Program-made: the position numbers and the translations under genes
Shown: piece by piece, positions 1-12,370 of the stretch
How the letters are laid out: each line of letters starts with the position of its first letter
Numbering within the stretch: position 1 is the stretch's first letter
NCBI GenBank assembly: GCA_964017195.1
Contig: OZ024897.1
Span: 38,688,336 to 38,752,335 of the forward strand
Length of the DNA stretch: 64,000 bases
Direction of reading: 5' to 3'
Source: Siderastrea radians
Lineage: Eukaryota; Cnidaria; Anthozoa; Scleractinia; Rhizangiidae
The notes under the pieces: generated by a model
Told to the model about the DNA's origin: nothing
Database searches by the model: none
The model's input: only the letters and a program-made list of their open reading frames with translations

Positions 1-239
1 AGAAGACTTTGTTCAAAACTGCCACACCAGCACGGGAGCCAGACAGCACAGTTTTGCATCCCTCAGGACTAATAGCCCTTTTGCTGCAACTTGCTGTTAC
101 AGGTGCTGGAATGTTATCGAACGTGCAGTCACGCACGACTCGCTTGTTTTGTTTTCGAGACGAACCAACACTTCGTTGGTTCTGCACGCATTGCTGGCCT
201 ATGTTTAAGTGCAGTAGTAAAAGTGTCAAGACACTTTTT

Positions 240-2810
240 CGAAGCCGGAGGAACATACATTCAAGACAGAAAGTTTCTAGACTGGGACACGGCTCCAACG
301 ATAAAGCAGACTTAAAGCAGATCCTGACGAGATTCTACAGGAACAGATAAACTATTACGAAAATTTGTACGCGTCCCAGAAACCGGACATCAACGACTCC
401 AAATTGGGTACTTTCTTTAAAAACGACAACATTCCAAGGCTAAACAATCAACAGAAAGCCAATTGTGATGGTCTACTCACTCTACAAGAATGTTGGTTGG
501 CCTTAAAAGGCTTTAGGAAAAATAAGTCACCCGGGACAGATGGTCTTACCGCAGAATTCTACTGCAGCTTTTGGAACCTGTTAGGGGAACCACTGGTTGA
601 CAGCTTAAATCACGCTTTCGCCAAACGCGAGTTGTCGATATCTCAACAACGCGGTATTATCAGACTCTTAACCCCCCCCCCAAAAAAAAGACCCATCGTA
701 TTTGAAGAATTGGAGACCAATATCCCTACTAAATGTGGATTACAAAATCGCAACAAAGGCCCTACCGACACGCGTAAAAAAGGTACGACCTTCGATCATA
801 AGCAATGCTCAAACCGGCTACTTGGAGGACGATTTATCGGTGAGAATATCCGTCAAATTGCAGACGTACTACATTTCACCCTAGACCAGAAAACTTGTCT
901 GGCATTGCTGTTTTCCTTGACTTTGAGAAAGCATTCGACAGTCTGGAAGGGATCTCTTGGACAAAGCCCTGGAAACGTCGAATTTCGGGGAAAATTTTAG
1001 AAAATGGGTCAAGGTCATTTACAAAAATATATCTAGCTGCGTCATTAACAACGGTTTCTCGTCTCCGTTCTTCTTGCTACAGCGCGGTGTAAGACAGGGT
1101 TGTGCGCTATCGGGTTTACTTTTCATTATTGCTGTTGAACTACTCTCTATCACTATTCGCTCTTCTGACACAATAAAAAGCATTCAGGAGTTTAAATAAA
1201 GAAATCAAATTATCCCAGTACGCCGATGATACTACTGTCTTCTGCAGAGACAAACACTCGTTGAAAGAATTGCTGGAGCTAACAAATTTATTTCAAAACT
1301 GCAGCGGTTTAAAGATTAATTACTCCAAGTCAGAAGCCCTGTGGCTCAGGAAGGATGCGACTTGTACGGACTCTCCTCATGGCCCTAAATGGCCACAAGA
1401 TCCGATTTGCACCTTGGGCACTAGTTTTTCCTACGACAGAAAGCGATGCGAACAGGAAAATTTCTCAAACAAAGTTAGCCAGATTAAAAAATTATTTAAT
1501 ATATGGTCTCAAAGGGACCTGTCACTTTATGGGAAAATTACTATTGCCAGATCATTAGCTCTTCAAAACTGATTTTCTGCTGCGCGTGCCTCCCTACCCC
1601 CCTCCCCCCTTACATGATTGAAACCGTAACAAAATGGTAATTGATTTCGTGTGGAGCCACAAAAAACCCAATAGGAAAGACGCTCTCATCGGAAAAAGGG
1701 GGGTTGAACCTGCCAGAACTCAGTTCAACATCGAAATCACTGAAAATTGCCTGGGTAAAAAGAATGATTGAGAGTAATATGAACAACTGGATGACCATTC
1801 CTTTAATTAAGACATGTTGGCGGCACCCTGGTATTTGAGTGCCACTATGATACCACCACGCTGGATATAAGCAGGCTGTCACCTTTTTTATTATGAAGTT
1901 TTGCTTGCCTGGTCACAGGTTCTAGAACAACAGATATTATCCTGTGGAACAATAAAAATATAGCAATAGCCGGCAAGTCGGTTTATTACCACGACTGGTA
2001 TCAAGTCGGCATAAAAAGAATCAAAGATTTGTTAAATGAACACAAAGAGTTTTTATCCTATGACTTGTTTTGTGAAAAATTCAACTTAAATACTCCGTTT
2101 ACACAATATTACGGTCTAGTTGCTGCCGTTCCCAAACAATGGAAACGAGACCTGTACATTAACCGATCTGCTAGATGGCAAGCTAACTTGTAAAATGTCA
2201 CGCAACATTTTAATTGAAAAGGACTTTCAAGAGCCGCTAGCAAGTCATAGACCCCGGAGTTAGGTATAACTGATTCAGATCCAATAAAGGCCATCTATGA
2301 GTTTCCGTTCAAAATCCCAAAAGAAACAAAACTGAGCATCTTCCAATTTAAAATAAATCATAGTATCCTTCCACATGGATACTGGCTTTACCAAATGAAA
2401 ATCCTCGATTCTCTACTTTGCGCTTCTTGTGGCGGAAATGAAACATTAATTCATATGTTTGCTTCTTGTCCCAACGTCTCGGTTTTCTGGTCAAAGGTTT
2501 CTAGGTGGTGGAATGTTAATACTCATAGCAAATACAAGGTAGATAACGTACTAGATGAACTCACTATCATGCATGTATGGTTATGAGCTACATGATCATA
2601 ACTTTTTATTATTCAAGTATATTTTACTTATCGCCAAATGGCATGTATACGTCAGGAAACTAGATAATCTTCCACCCTGTTTAACCTCCTTTCTGGAGCT
2701 TCTAAGGAAAAAGTACTATTAGAAAAAAATATCGCGTTTCGAAATGGAAAACTAAAACAATTCAATGCGAGGTGGGAACCAATCTTGTTTCTTAACAGTG
2801 GCAATTAGCG
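240..2810 (+). pseudogene. Degenerate L1/Tx1-type LINE, ORF2 remnant
   Basis: Reading frames broken by several frameshifts together spell the second half of a LINE ORF2. The part before about 700 has a conserved SPGTDGLTAEFY motif. A frameshift follows at a C-run/A-run near 670-688. Next come the RT block WRPISLLNVDYKIA (about 705), the block FLDFEKAFDSLE (about 910) and the catalytic QYADDTT (about 1213). A C-terminal zinc-knuckle-like region with CASCGGNETLIHMFASC lies near 2420. The last conserved block (KYYLEKNIAFRNGKLKQF) is near 2720 and the frame ends about 2808. Endonuclease and ORF1 are not in the window. It is dead. The same family recurs on the minus strand at 27970-32164. Confidence 0.85.
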
Positions 2811-4226
2811 TCTGTATGTTTATGCTGTATGTTAATTTTAATTTCAACTGTTGTGTCTTAGTATTCTGTAAGCGTGTTTATGTTTTGTTTTAAACAATAA
2901 CTATTTATTTAAAAAAACAATGATAATACATGGTTATGCTTATTCTTCATATGCTTTAGCATAAAAGAATTTAAGCTGAAGAAAAAACTGAAATGAACAA
3001 GTGCAATAAAGCTTAGTATTTATTTCTTTAAAAAATAAATAAAATAAAGTAGACTTAAACCATTACTAAAGCACTGGAAAATTGGGAATGCTAGAATACA
3101 TGGGAAGGAAGCCGGATTCAAAGCGAACTGTGATTTCTCAAGTTTCGCAAAACATGTCCTATGCTCGACCCAGGAATGCTGCGCTTTTTAAGACCTCTTG
3201 CAATCTGGTAGCCTGCGTCGCAGACACTCTACACCGCCTGTATAGACGGACTATATCGACGGTTTCGAGTTTCGACAACGCGTGGGCACTATCAGAGAAG
3301 CCTATGAACAAAAAATTGAAATGTAATAGAGCGAGGCCAGAGCCGGCTATTTGTTCTTGTTGTTGTTGTTGTTTTTTTTGGTTGTTCTTAGGGAGCCTAG
3401 AGTTGACTTGTCTTTATGCACATCTCCTCCTTTGCCTGAAATATCGTGTAAATCACGTCATTCTGTTTTTGTTAGTAAATACAGCTAAATTATTTTAAAG
3501 ACAAAAATTATAATATAAGTCGCCTAAGTGCAAAACTGATTGTGACAAACTACACAGATATTTGGTGGCGGTGATTATCCCAACTCCAGCCGAATCGGGA
3601 CGGATTAAATAAGCAGATGGCCGGGCCACGAAAACAGACTGGTTTACGTTATTCATAATTTTCACGTTCAAGTTGCCTCGTGGATTAAAACTCGAAAATC
3701 GTTGAACAGTGTTCAGTTAATTAGCTGTCATCGATAACAGCTGAGCAAAGACAGGGCAACGTGGGTAGGAGATTTGACTCCCAAGTATGATCAAAATCAA
3801 ACTTCTTCAAGCCATTTGCTTCGTCAAGCAGACAAGGGACGAGTATAAAGATTGTAATCACCTATACGGCAAGACCGCAAAGCGAGGTATTGTTGTTGTT
3901 TTGATTTTCGCTTTGATATTGCGTTCTTACAGAAAAAAGTTGTGGAGACAAACGCGTATAGTTTTCTTAGGCTTCAACCCGCGTGTTATTCACCAACCGA
4001 TATTAATATCTCTTCTATAGTAATCACGAAGAAGCAAACCTTTTAAGGTTAAAGGTTTAAAAACCTTTCTAGACAAAATATCGTATTTCATAAATGACAT
4101 TTGATTTGCTACTGCAATGACTCTGTGCTCGGAAATTTTTTATTTTATAAATTAACATGGTTACTTAGCTTTATATCAAACCTCATAACAGGTGATTCTT
4201 GGGTTGTGCGTCGGGTAAAGATAATA
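2811..4226. other. Unassigned AT-rich DNA
   Basis: I recognise no gene here. It begins with the 3' untranslated tail of the preceding LINE. A 138-codon open frame at 3082-3498 contains a TGT/TTG repeat and shows no family signature or splice context, so I do not call it a gene. Confidence 0.5.
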
Positions 4227-4805
4227 CAGTAGAACCCGGTAACACGAACTCTGAAGGGAAACGAAAAACAGTTCGAGTTAGCGCGGCGATTGAATATTCA
4301 ATTTGCTGTGTTAATAATTGATACCTTACTGATTTTTCAGTACTTCAGTACACATGGTATACAGTAAAGTGCAGATTAAAATTATCTCGTCACAAACTGT
4401 TACACGGTTATGCATTCTTATGATAATACAGTCATAAGATCGGGAAATAACTGTCAAATACATAATCTGTTCGTTACACTAAAAAATCCTGAAATTGCTG
4501 TAGTGTTAGTTGTAGTGTTTAAATCCGATTACACGACAAGAAGAGCTAATGGGATATTTTAACGCACCCCTCAATGGGCATCCGTAGTGAATAATGCGAG
4601 AACCAGAATTCGAGTTGTCGGGGTAAATTTTGATCAAGGGAAACGAAATTTAGCTCGATTTAGCGAGGAATTCGAGTTATCCGAGTTCGAGTTAACCAAG
4701 CAACAATGACTGAAAAGTGGGGGTCAAATCCAAGGGAAGTGGGACTTAGTTCGAGTTAGCGGGGGAGTTCTAGTTATCCGAGTTGGAGTTACCGGGGTTC
4801 TACTG
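4227..4805. mobile_element. pogo/Tigger-like MITE
   Basis: The left end CAGTAGAACCCGGTAAC is mirrored at the right end (GTTACCGGGGTTCTACTG), and both sides are flanked by TA. Internally, motifs of the type TTCGAGTTAGCG and GAGTTATCCGAGTT recur in both orientations. There is no transposase frame. The termini and TA duplication are the pattern of Tc1/mariner-superfamily (pogo/Tigger) non-autonomous elements. The superfamily is inferred from the ends only. Confidence 0.75.
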
Positions 4806-5243
4806 TAATTAAAACTAAATTCAAATCTGCATGATTATTTGCAAGCGCTATCTCAAATACTTTCTTTCGCAGTTTATAGTTTATGTAAAAAGCTGACTTT
4901 TAAACAGAAAACATGAAAGTATCTTTTTTTGCCGTTTTTTCATTCGCTATTTTGTGTTGTTGATTTTGCATTCAGCTGTATTTACTGGCCATAACAAAAA
5001 GTTGTTTAAAATCTATTGTCTATCACGTGAGCTTCACTTGGAATGAAGGAACCATCTGTATTTCCTTTTGGGCGTTTGTCGAAGGCACGTGAATAAGTGT
5101 GTTAACTTCTTCGATGAGATTCTTCAACTGTAAGTTAATTTCAACTCAGCTTATTTTATTGAACAAAATGTAGACGTACGTCTGGTGTAGTAAAAGTATG
5201 AATGTGTCAAATACCCTTTCAGTGTGTGAATATGTAAGACTTG

Positions 5244-5380
5244 AAAACTGGTAAAAAAGAATTAAAAAAGTTGACACTGGCTAAAAATAGTTATGGACGT
5301 TTCGGCCACTACTGTAGTGGCCGAAACGTCCATAACTATTTTTAGCCAGTGTCAACTTTTTAATTCTTTTTTACCAGTTT
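5244..5380. repeat. Near-perfect 67-bp-arm palindrome
   Basis: Arms 5244-5310 and 5314-5380 are reverse complements around a 3-nt centre. The centre reads GGCCACTA-CTG-TAGTGGCC. The core contains GGCCGAAACGTCC, a sequence typical of the ends of Penelope-like retroelements. The palindrome is probably a head-to-head remnant of such ends. A transcript would fold into a very stable hairpin. Confidence 0.85.
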
Positions 5381-6140
5381 TTAACATGCCTGGCTACACA
5401 CCGAACATTTTTAATGTAAGACTTGAATCACCCCTTTTGCTCGCAGATTTTATCCGCCAAACTTTACTCAAACTGTTAGTTGCAGATCTTTCGCTTCTTA
5501 GATTTAAGCTAGGAAACAGTTAAATCTAAGTACAAAAATCTCAATTGTCAAAAGATGATAATTATAAGCTCAGTACATCGACCAGTGTTTTCACACTTTG
5601 TTGACTTGTTTTCAACGTATAAAAATAGTTACATCACAGCTGACCAAAGCATAACATGGGAGTTTGTTTGGAGCTGAAATTCGATGGAAAATAGTTGTCG
5701 GTTTTTCACTGAAAATACATTGAAATTTATTGTGGCTTTTTTATCGCCTTTCCAAGTCTTAATTTTAAAGTGATAATTTCGTAATTATTTTATTTTTGCA
5801 TCAGTAAAATGTCCATTTGGCTATTATTCGTAAGACCATTAAGCCGAAAAAATTCGGAGTTCAGGCGTAAACTTCACCCTAGTTTCGAAGAGATACTAAA
5901 TATGTTGTGCATATCATACCCAAACCAGGCTGTGGTGATGTTAACAGATGCTTTTCTCTTCAACTTTCACCCACAATTCGTGCTTATCTTTTTCTTACCT
6001 CCTCTGTTGTGGCACCGGTTCTTAATCGATTATAAAAGCGCATGATGCCCGCGATTGGCCACTGGTTCGAGAAAAAAGTGTGCTAAAAATAGCCTACTCG
6101 CGAAAGGCTTCGGCCAAAACCCAATATGAGAGCATGAGCT

Positions 6141-6965
6141 CTAGGAAACATGGATTTTGAGTTGTCATCGAATATTGTTTCAAGCAAACAGCGATGAAAT
6201 ATGTCGACTATTCAATAAAACTATCACCTTACCCTCAGTTCTGCTGACCCTTGTCTTTGATTTCTACTTTATCTTCTGCAAATATCCCTGTTTCTCCCCA
6301 GTTCTTCGGTGAACTCGATATGCTTACTTTTACCACCCGCCATTTTGAAAAATCACTCATTCCCAGTTCTACGCAGCCAACTAGAAAACCTCCTAAAGCC
6401 GCCCTAAAGCCCAATGGGTAGGCTATCTTTTCCAGCTGGTTATGGTTCCAAGCTCGCAAGAACATTGCACGACGGACTTCCATATATGGAAGGTCGTCGT
6501 GCAACGGATTAAAAGTTACAGTTCAAATTAGGTTCTGTTGGGGGACTGGAAAGAGCTTTTTGCTCTTACCAGCTGAAGGTGAATTTGAAAAACAATAGCG
6601 ATTGTCTTTTTGGCCCTACGATTGACCAAAGGCACAAATCTCCTAGCAACGGCCCAAGCGCTTCCTACCAGTGGCTTTTAGGGCGGCTTTAGGAGGTTTT
6701 CTAGTTGGTTGTGTAGAACTGGGAATGAAAAGAACTGGGAATGAGTGGTTTTTCAAAATGGCGGGCGGTAAAAGTAAGCACAATGAACTCACGGAAGAAT
6801 CAGGGAGAAACAGGGATATTTGCAGAAGATAAAGCAGAAATCAAAGACAAGGGACAGCAGAACTGACGGTAAGGTGATAGTTTTATTGAATCGTCGAAAT
6901 ATTTCATCGCTGTTTGCTTGAAACAACGTTCGATGAGAACTCAAAATCCATGTTTCCTATAGCTC
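6141..6965. repeat. Foldback-type inverted repeat
   Basis: The sequence 6141-6415 is repeated in inverse orientation at about 6673-6965, with some divergence and small indels. The spacer is about 260 bp and holds a smaller hairpin (GCACGACGGACTTCCATATA and complement, near 6466-6502). Both arms end in AGGAAACATGG or its complement. This fits a non-autonomous foldback DNA element. I saw no clear target duplication. Confidence 0.7.
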
Positions 6966-7227
6966 ATGATGACAGATGGATACCGGAACAGGCTAGGCAT
7001 AACTAAGAATTTGACTGACATTCAATGCCTTTCTTCAAGCAGTTTTTCATAAAAGTAACTTGTCAATCTTACCTTTTGTTTTGCGATTGTTACGAGTTTC
7101 GTTAAAGGAGTAGTTTGTTTGCAGACAGAACACAGGGTTGTCGGTAACAGCAACAAGCGGTTTTATTTCAAATCGAAATGGTCTTTACAGCTTACAGCGC
7201 GTCTAGGTCACGCAGACTCTTCTAACA

Positions 7228-7358
7228 CGGCACACAGCTCGGCACACAGCCACTTCACTAAGTTCGGCACACAGCTCAGCACACAGCCACTTCACTAGGT
7301 TCAGCACACAGCTTGGCACACAGCCACTTCACTAGGTTTGGCACACAGCCACTTCAAC
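7228..7358. repeat. Minisatellite, about 38-bp unit
   Basis: The core GCACACAGCCACTTCACTA recurs at 7241, about 7280, about 7317 and (partly) 7340, with variants of GGCACACAGCT between. The units are imperfect. No gene is associated. Confidence 0.75.
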
Positions 7359-10305
7359 AAACTCTTAACTGCTTTTCGAAATAGAACTCTGCAAAACTTC
7401 TCAAAACTGCTCGAGTAGACTAACAACCGCTTACTTCTATACATATCACAACAAGTTCTAGAAACTTCTACGAAATCTATTTTTAGTAACATTACATTAT
7501 TACTTACTATTTAAAGAAATCACATAATCATTTAAATGACTAAGCACTTTATAACGTCCTAGAGAGTTCTATGGAATGTTCTGGAAGGTTCTGAGTAATA
7601 CTAGACAATTTTCGTAACAGCGATCAATGTAGTCTTCAGAAGAGTTCCGACTTAAACTTGACTTTCCTGATTATTCTAAGCTTTCAAGTTCTCCACTTTC
7701 AGCGAGCCGCTGCTCAAAAGTTGTCTGGTCAACGCAAAAAAATTTGTCCTCTGACCATTTAAAGGTATTGTTAGTCTCAAAGCGATATCAGACAAAGCAA
7801 GACCCACAAATATGCGAGAGGCTAAAATGTCCGATGGCGCCGCAATGGCGCCGGCGAAGACCCTTTTGCCGCAACCTGGCACATGATTCATGGTTCGTAG
7901 TTGATCATCCCAACTCCTGAAGCAGCTGAAGGCCACTACTTTGAAATACAGTGAGCTACCCCATCTTCTGAACCACACGGCTGTGGCTGGTGCAATACCA
8001 GTAACTGAAAGTATTTCGGTAGCTGTCAACGTAGCATAAAGCGACTAGCAACATTACTATACTTCTGCCTGGATGGGATGCTAGTCCATCAAAGGATAAC
8101 TCTCCAGCAAATAACTATCTAAATGCCCTAGAAAGCTTAAGAATATAAAATAGAATCCCATAACTCGCATCCTGATTGGCTAATAAAGATAGGGTGTATT
8201 TAGCATGGAATTGCACTATTGCATCAAGTGATATTGTTGACGTGAGTCGCGAGCAAGTCTGTTTCAATTGTTGCTTCTTGACTGTGAAAACAAAAATGTG
8301 GTTGGTTGCTAAAATGTCGTACAAGTCTTTGGAAATGAACGAGTTTACAAACAGTGAATGTCTGCCAAATTTTGAACAAGAATTTGACTTTCTAAAAAGA
8401 CTGAGAAAACTATATCGCGTTATCGGTTTTTCGCGTGAAATTTAACGTTGAATTCATTCGTCAGGCAATGGATTTTTCTATAGAACTTAAGAGCCCAGAG
8501 GAGGATACGAGAGAGCGGTTACTAGGTATATATGAGAAAGAAATGCGACAGAGAGGATGAACGAAATGAGAATATTCTTTAAAGAGAATGTGAAAGAGAA
8601 TGTGACAGAGATACATTTAAGGCAAAGAGAGAATATGAGAGAGCAGATCAGATTATAACAGAACTGATTTGTGAAAGGAGATTGACTGAGAATTCAATTA
8701 TTTTGTTATAGTGACAGTTTTAGAAAAGACCTGACTTTTTGGAAAAACAAAACATTAGCCTGTGAATGAACCGAACAGTTTTTTACGGAACGTTGATACT
8801 TAATTCCCTGAGGACTGAGATCGCTCGCTTCCCCATCCAAAGTTTTTCCGATTCGTCCTCGTGGATTTCTTCCTCCTTCACACTGCAACAAGACTTGAAC
8901 TTTTTCTCGATCTTTCTCTCTCCAAAAGGTAAGGACGACTTCCAGTGTCATATTGATACAGCTGTTAGAACACGGTCTCCCCTCACTGGCACAGTGTCGA
9001 TCTTATACCAGAAATCAGCAGGGTGCTTCTAAACGGGATGATATTTTTTTATCAATTGACAAGCACTTATGCCTGAGATGGAAAATTACTGCCATTATAT
9101 TAGTATTGCTAAACCACGGCACCAACAATGAATCGTTTGCGTTTAAGTTGACTGCACTGACTGTGTCACCAACAGAAGAAGAGACTCGACCACATTTAAC
9201 GTATTTGACCTCTCGCACGCAATTTGTAATTTGTGCAATCACCAAAGCACAACATGGTGGATTATTTCAGCAGAACGTGATAGTACGACTTTTCAAGAAT
9301 TTCATTTGTTAAGGATATACTAAAAGAAAAATTGCTTAGCGAGTTTACGTTGTTTCACATTATGAAAGTTTGTATTAGCGCATCGCTGTGACAGCAATAC
9401 AAGAGAGAAGATCAAAGGGGGATATTCTTTGAGAATATAGGAGAAATTAAACTTGTGCGGACGCTTTTCATCGCTGTAATAGTTACCATGCATTTTGCAA
9501 AAGTAGCGTTTTGAACGATAAAAAGTAACGTGTGTGTAGTGAGCCGGCTTAGGGGATTGAGATACCCGTTCATGAGCTAGCTAAGTTTGATTGTAGTTGA
9601 TTTTATCGAATCTGAGTGTGGATACTTGACAGGAATTCTTTGACATACCTCAATCAGTATTGTGCTGATCAACAATCGTGCTTGGAAACTTTCTTCCTTT
9701 CAGTCTTTCTCTGCTGTTAGCATTAAACTCAGTGGTTTCCGAACCTTGACCATACAAGTCAAGAGAAAGTTGTACGGGGACGATCTCTGAGGTCTTGAAA
9801 GGAGGGCATTTTCGTTTACAGCTTCTCATATCGCACAGTGAGTTGATGCTGCTGTTTTTCTTGGAGTTATTGATTATGATCCTCGTTCTCGAGACAATTT
9901 CAGACTCAACTGTTCTCTATGCGTTTTTCTGTCTCTTGGGGTTTTGTGATCAACACTGCATGGCATGGCAGTGGACGCACGTGGCTGTATAAAACTCCTG
10001 ACCAAGGCGGTATGACCAAGGCGATATGTGTACCGGTTGTCCCGGTGATGCCAGTACAAGTTTTTACCATGTTTCTCGTGACTGTACTCCGTACTTTCTC
10101 CCTTCGACAATTCCTAGTTGTACTAAGTAAAAGCTGTTGTAAAGGGGAGGGAACGCCTCGAGTTCGGCCTCCCTTCAAAAGCCACAGGAAATGGCGCAAA
10201 ATCGTTTTGTTTGCTAGAAGAAAGAAAGTTGCTGCCTTGTTCAGACACTTTTCAAGACCGAGGCGACGTAACATCACATAACATAAGGATGCTCATTTCT
10301 TCTTC
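7359..10305. other. No recognised gene
   Basis: Several short open frames of 60-123 codons exist on both strands (for example 8176-8445 and 9919-10281). None has a recognisable domain, and several overlap each other antisense, so none is called. A purine-rich stretch at 8560-8650 repeats GAGAATGTGAAAGAG-like units. The sequence could include unrecognised host exons. Confidence 0.4.
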
Positions 10306-10328
10306 GTGACAAGGAAGTTATATTGGGG

Positions 10329-10592
10329 GATGCAGGGATGGCGCAGTGGTGAGAGCACTCGCCTCCCACTAATGTGGCCCGGGTTCGACTCCCGGTCCCG
10401 GTGTCATATGTGGGTTGAGTTTGTTGTTGGTTCTCCTCCTTGCTCCGAGGGTTTTTCTCCGGGTTCTCCGGTTTTCCTCCCTCCATAAAAAACCAACATT
10501 TCCAAATTCCAATTCCACCTGCTTGTAAAGCGCATTTGATTATATTCATATAGAAAATGCGCTATATAAGTTCTAAATTATTATTATTATTG
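10329..10592 (+). mobile_element. tRNA-derived SINE
   Basis: The head carries Pol III internal promoter elements: an A box in GGATGGCGCAGTGGTGAG and a B box in GGGTTCGACTCC. After a C/T-rich body, the tail reads TGTAAAGCGC ... GCGCTATATAAG and ends in an (ATT)n run. That tail resembles the 3' end of the LINE fragment just downstream (11172-11250), as expected of a SINE mobilised by that LINE. Confidence 0.85.
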
Positions 10593-10763
10593 TGAAAACG
10601 TCTAATAGTGAATTATCTTTGTTTATCTTTATTTCGTCATTAGTTTTAGTTTAGACAACGCATCACTACCTCTTGAAGTGTTAGTGATTACTTAGCCTTT
10701 AATACGTGTGCTTTTTCCAAATTTTTCCTCATTCATTAATCCGGCAATTGCAAAGCATTCTAT

Positions 10764-11250
10764 TTGTTCGGAAGTCAGTATAAAATAGGGTTGTTAACTT
10801 TCAAGGCAATTCATTTTAAAACACCGCAGTATTTAAGTAACCTACTATCTATTAAGGGAAACAATAGATTTTCTCTACGGTCAGCGTCCAATGGACTGAT
10901 CCTTGATGATCCGACTTGTCGGTACAAAGTCACATTAGGTGATAGATCGTTCAGGGCATCTGCCCCCAAAACCTGGAATGCACTGCCAAAAGGGATAAGA
11001 GACCAGACTAATATAATTACTTTCAAGACCATGCTAAAAACGCATTTATTCAGAATTGCTTATTCCAATTTTCTTTAGCTGTCCTATGCAATATAATGTA
11101 AATAGTTTAGTTAGTCATTTAGTTTTTAGACAATTTGTTTAAATCATGTAATTTATTATCAGAAAGGATTTGTAAAGCGCTTTTGATCATATCTAAATGT
11201 AAAAAGCGCTATAGAAGTAATAAACATTATTATTATTATTATTATTATTA
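10764..11250 (+). pseudogene. CR1/L2-type LINE 3' end, truncated
   Basis: A 104-codon open frame (10764-11078) matches the C-terminal tail of CR1/L2-type reverse transcriptases. Conserved pieces include LLTFKAIHFKTPQYLSNLL, RSFRASAPKTWNALPKGIR and FKTMLKTHLFR. The 3' UTR ends with TTGTAAAGCGC ... AAAAGCGCTATAGAAG and an (ATT)n tail. The copy is 5'-truncated, as is usual for LINE insertions. Confidence 0.85.
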
Positions 11251-11925
11251 AGTCACGCTTATCAAGTAAAATCAAGGCTTTAAGTGAAAATAGCCACTTT
11301 TCAAGTGAAACAAGTACAAATAATCGAGAAACCCTTCCCGAGATCTTTAGGGACTCCTTGAGAGTGACCTCTTTCGACTGGTGGTACTTAGTTGCGTCGG
11401 AAACGGCAAAACATCAAAGTGCCGAAATGCGGTCTTAATTGGGGACTGAAACCTTGCTTGAGAGCGGATATATCACATGCAATCGTAGTCAGCTATTAAT
11501 TACATTTGTGCCAATCATCCAATGATGAGTCAAATGGGTCAATGAGTCAATGAGTCAATGAGTCATGAGTCAGTGAATCAAATTTCTAAAATTCAAAATT
11601 TGCTGGTTACGAAAATTATAACGGTTAGTATATGTACAAGTTCTGAATACGCGAGTTTTTTGTGACATGTGCTCTCTGCGTACGTACCTACTGTAGCCCT
11701 CAGGGCTTTGGTGTAATGTTGCAATCAAACGACGCTAACAGGATAAAGGCGAGCAATGACTTTGGGTGGTCACAATACGAAAAAGGTTGTGTCCACCCAA
11801 GGCCTTCTTTTTAGGCCTGAATAACAGAATCCCACCTTATTGCCCCAGTCTAGATTCGCCCAGGGTACCGTATATACCTGATTAATACCCTTGTTATTTA
11901 TTATCAATTGAGCTTCTTTTAGGAG

Positions 11926-12370
11926 GTGCTACACCCGGGGGGGGGTACTCAACAAGGTTTTATTCGGGGAGGCTCCGCCCCGAGGTCCAACCCCTTACCT
12001 TTATCAGTACCATTTTTGACCGAAAAGGTACCCCTTTCGTATACCTTCCATTTAAAAATGGTACCCCTTTCACATACCTACTTAAGAACACTGCAGCCCT
12101 TTTCGAAACCCTTGGAATGCAGTTAATGAACGATATTGGGGGAGAACGGTATTACCGGAAAAGATGTTAACAAGATGTTATTAGCTAGTCGAAACATTTT
12201 AATTAACGACCCTTTGAAATACCTACATGACAGATTTCCCTACCCTTTCATATACTTCAGCTCGTGAAATCCCTACCCTTTTAAATACCTGAAGCCTGAA
12301 AAAGATACCCCTTTCGTGCGGAGCCTCCCCGTATAAGCCATTATAGGGGGTGCCCCCGGGCGTGTTACAC
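11926..12370. repeat. GC-rich-ended dispersed repeat
   Basis: The left end (GGTGCTACACCCGGGGGG) and right end (CCCCCGGGCGTGTTACACC) are imperfect inverted copies. Internal motifs such as GTACCCCTTTC and GGAGGCTCCGCCCC recur in both orientations. It looks like a non-autonomous DNA element. No transposase is present. Confidence 0.5.

Noticed and set aside
3082..3498. 138-residue open frame
   Set aside because: No domain, includes a TGT/TTG low-complexity run and lies in repeat-rich DNA; coding status unsupported.
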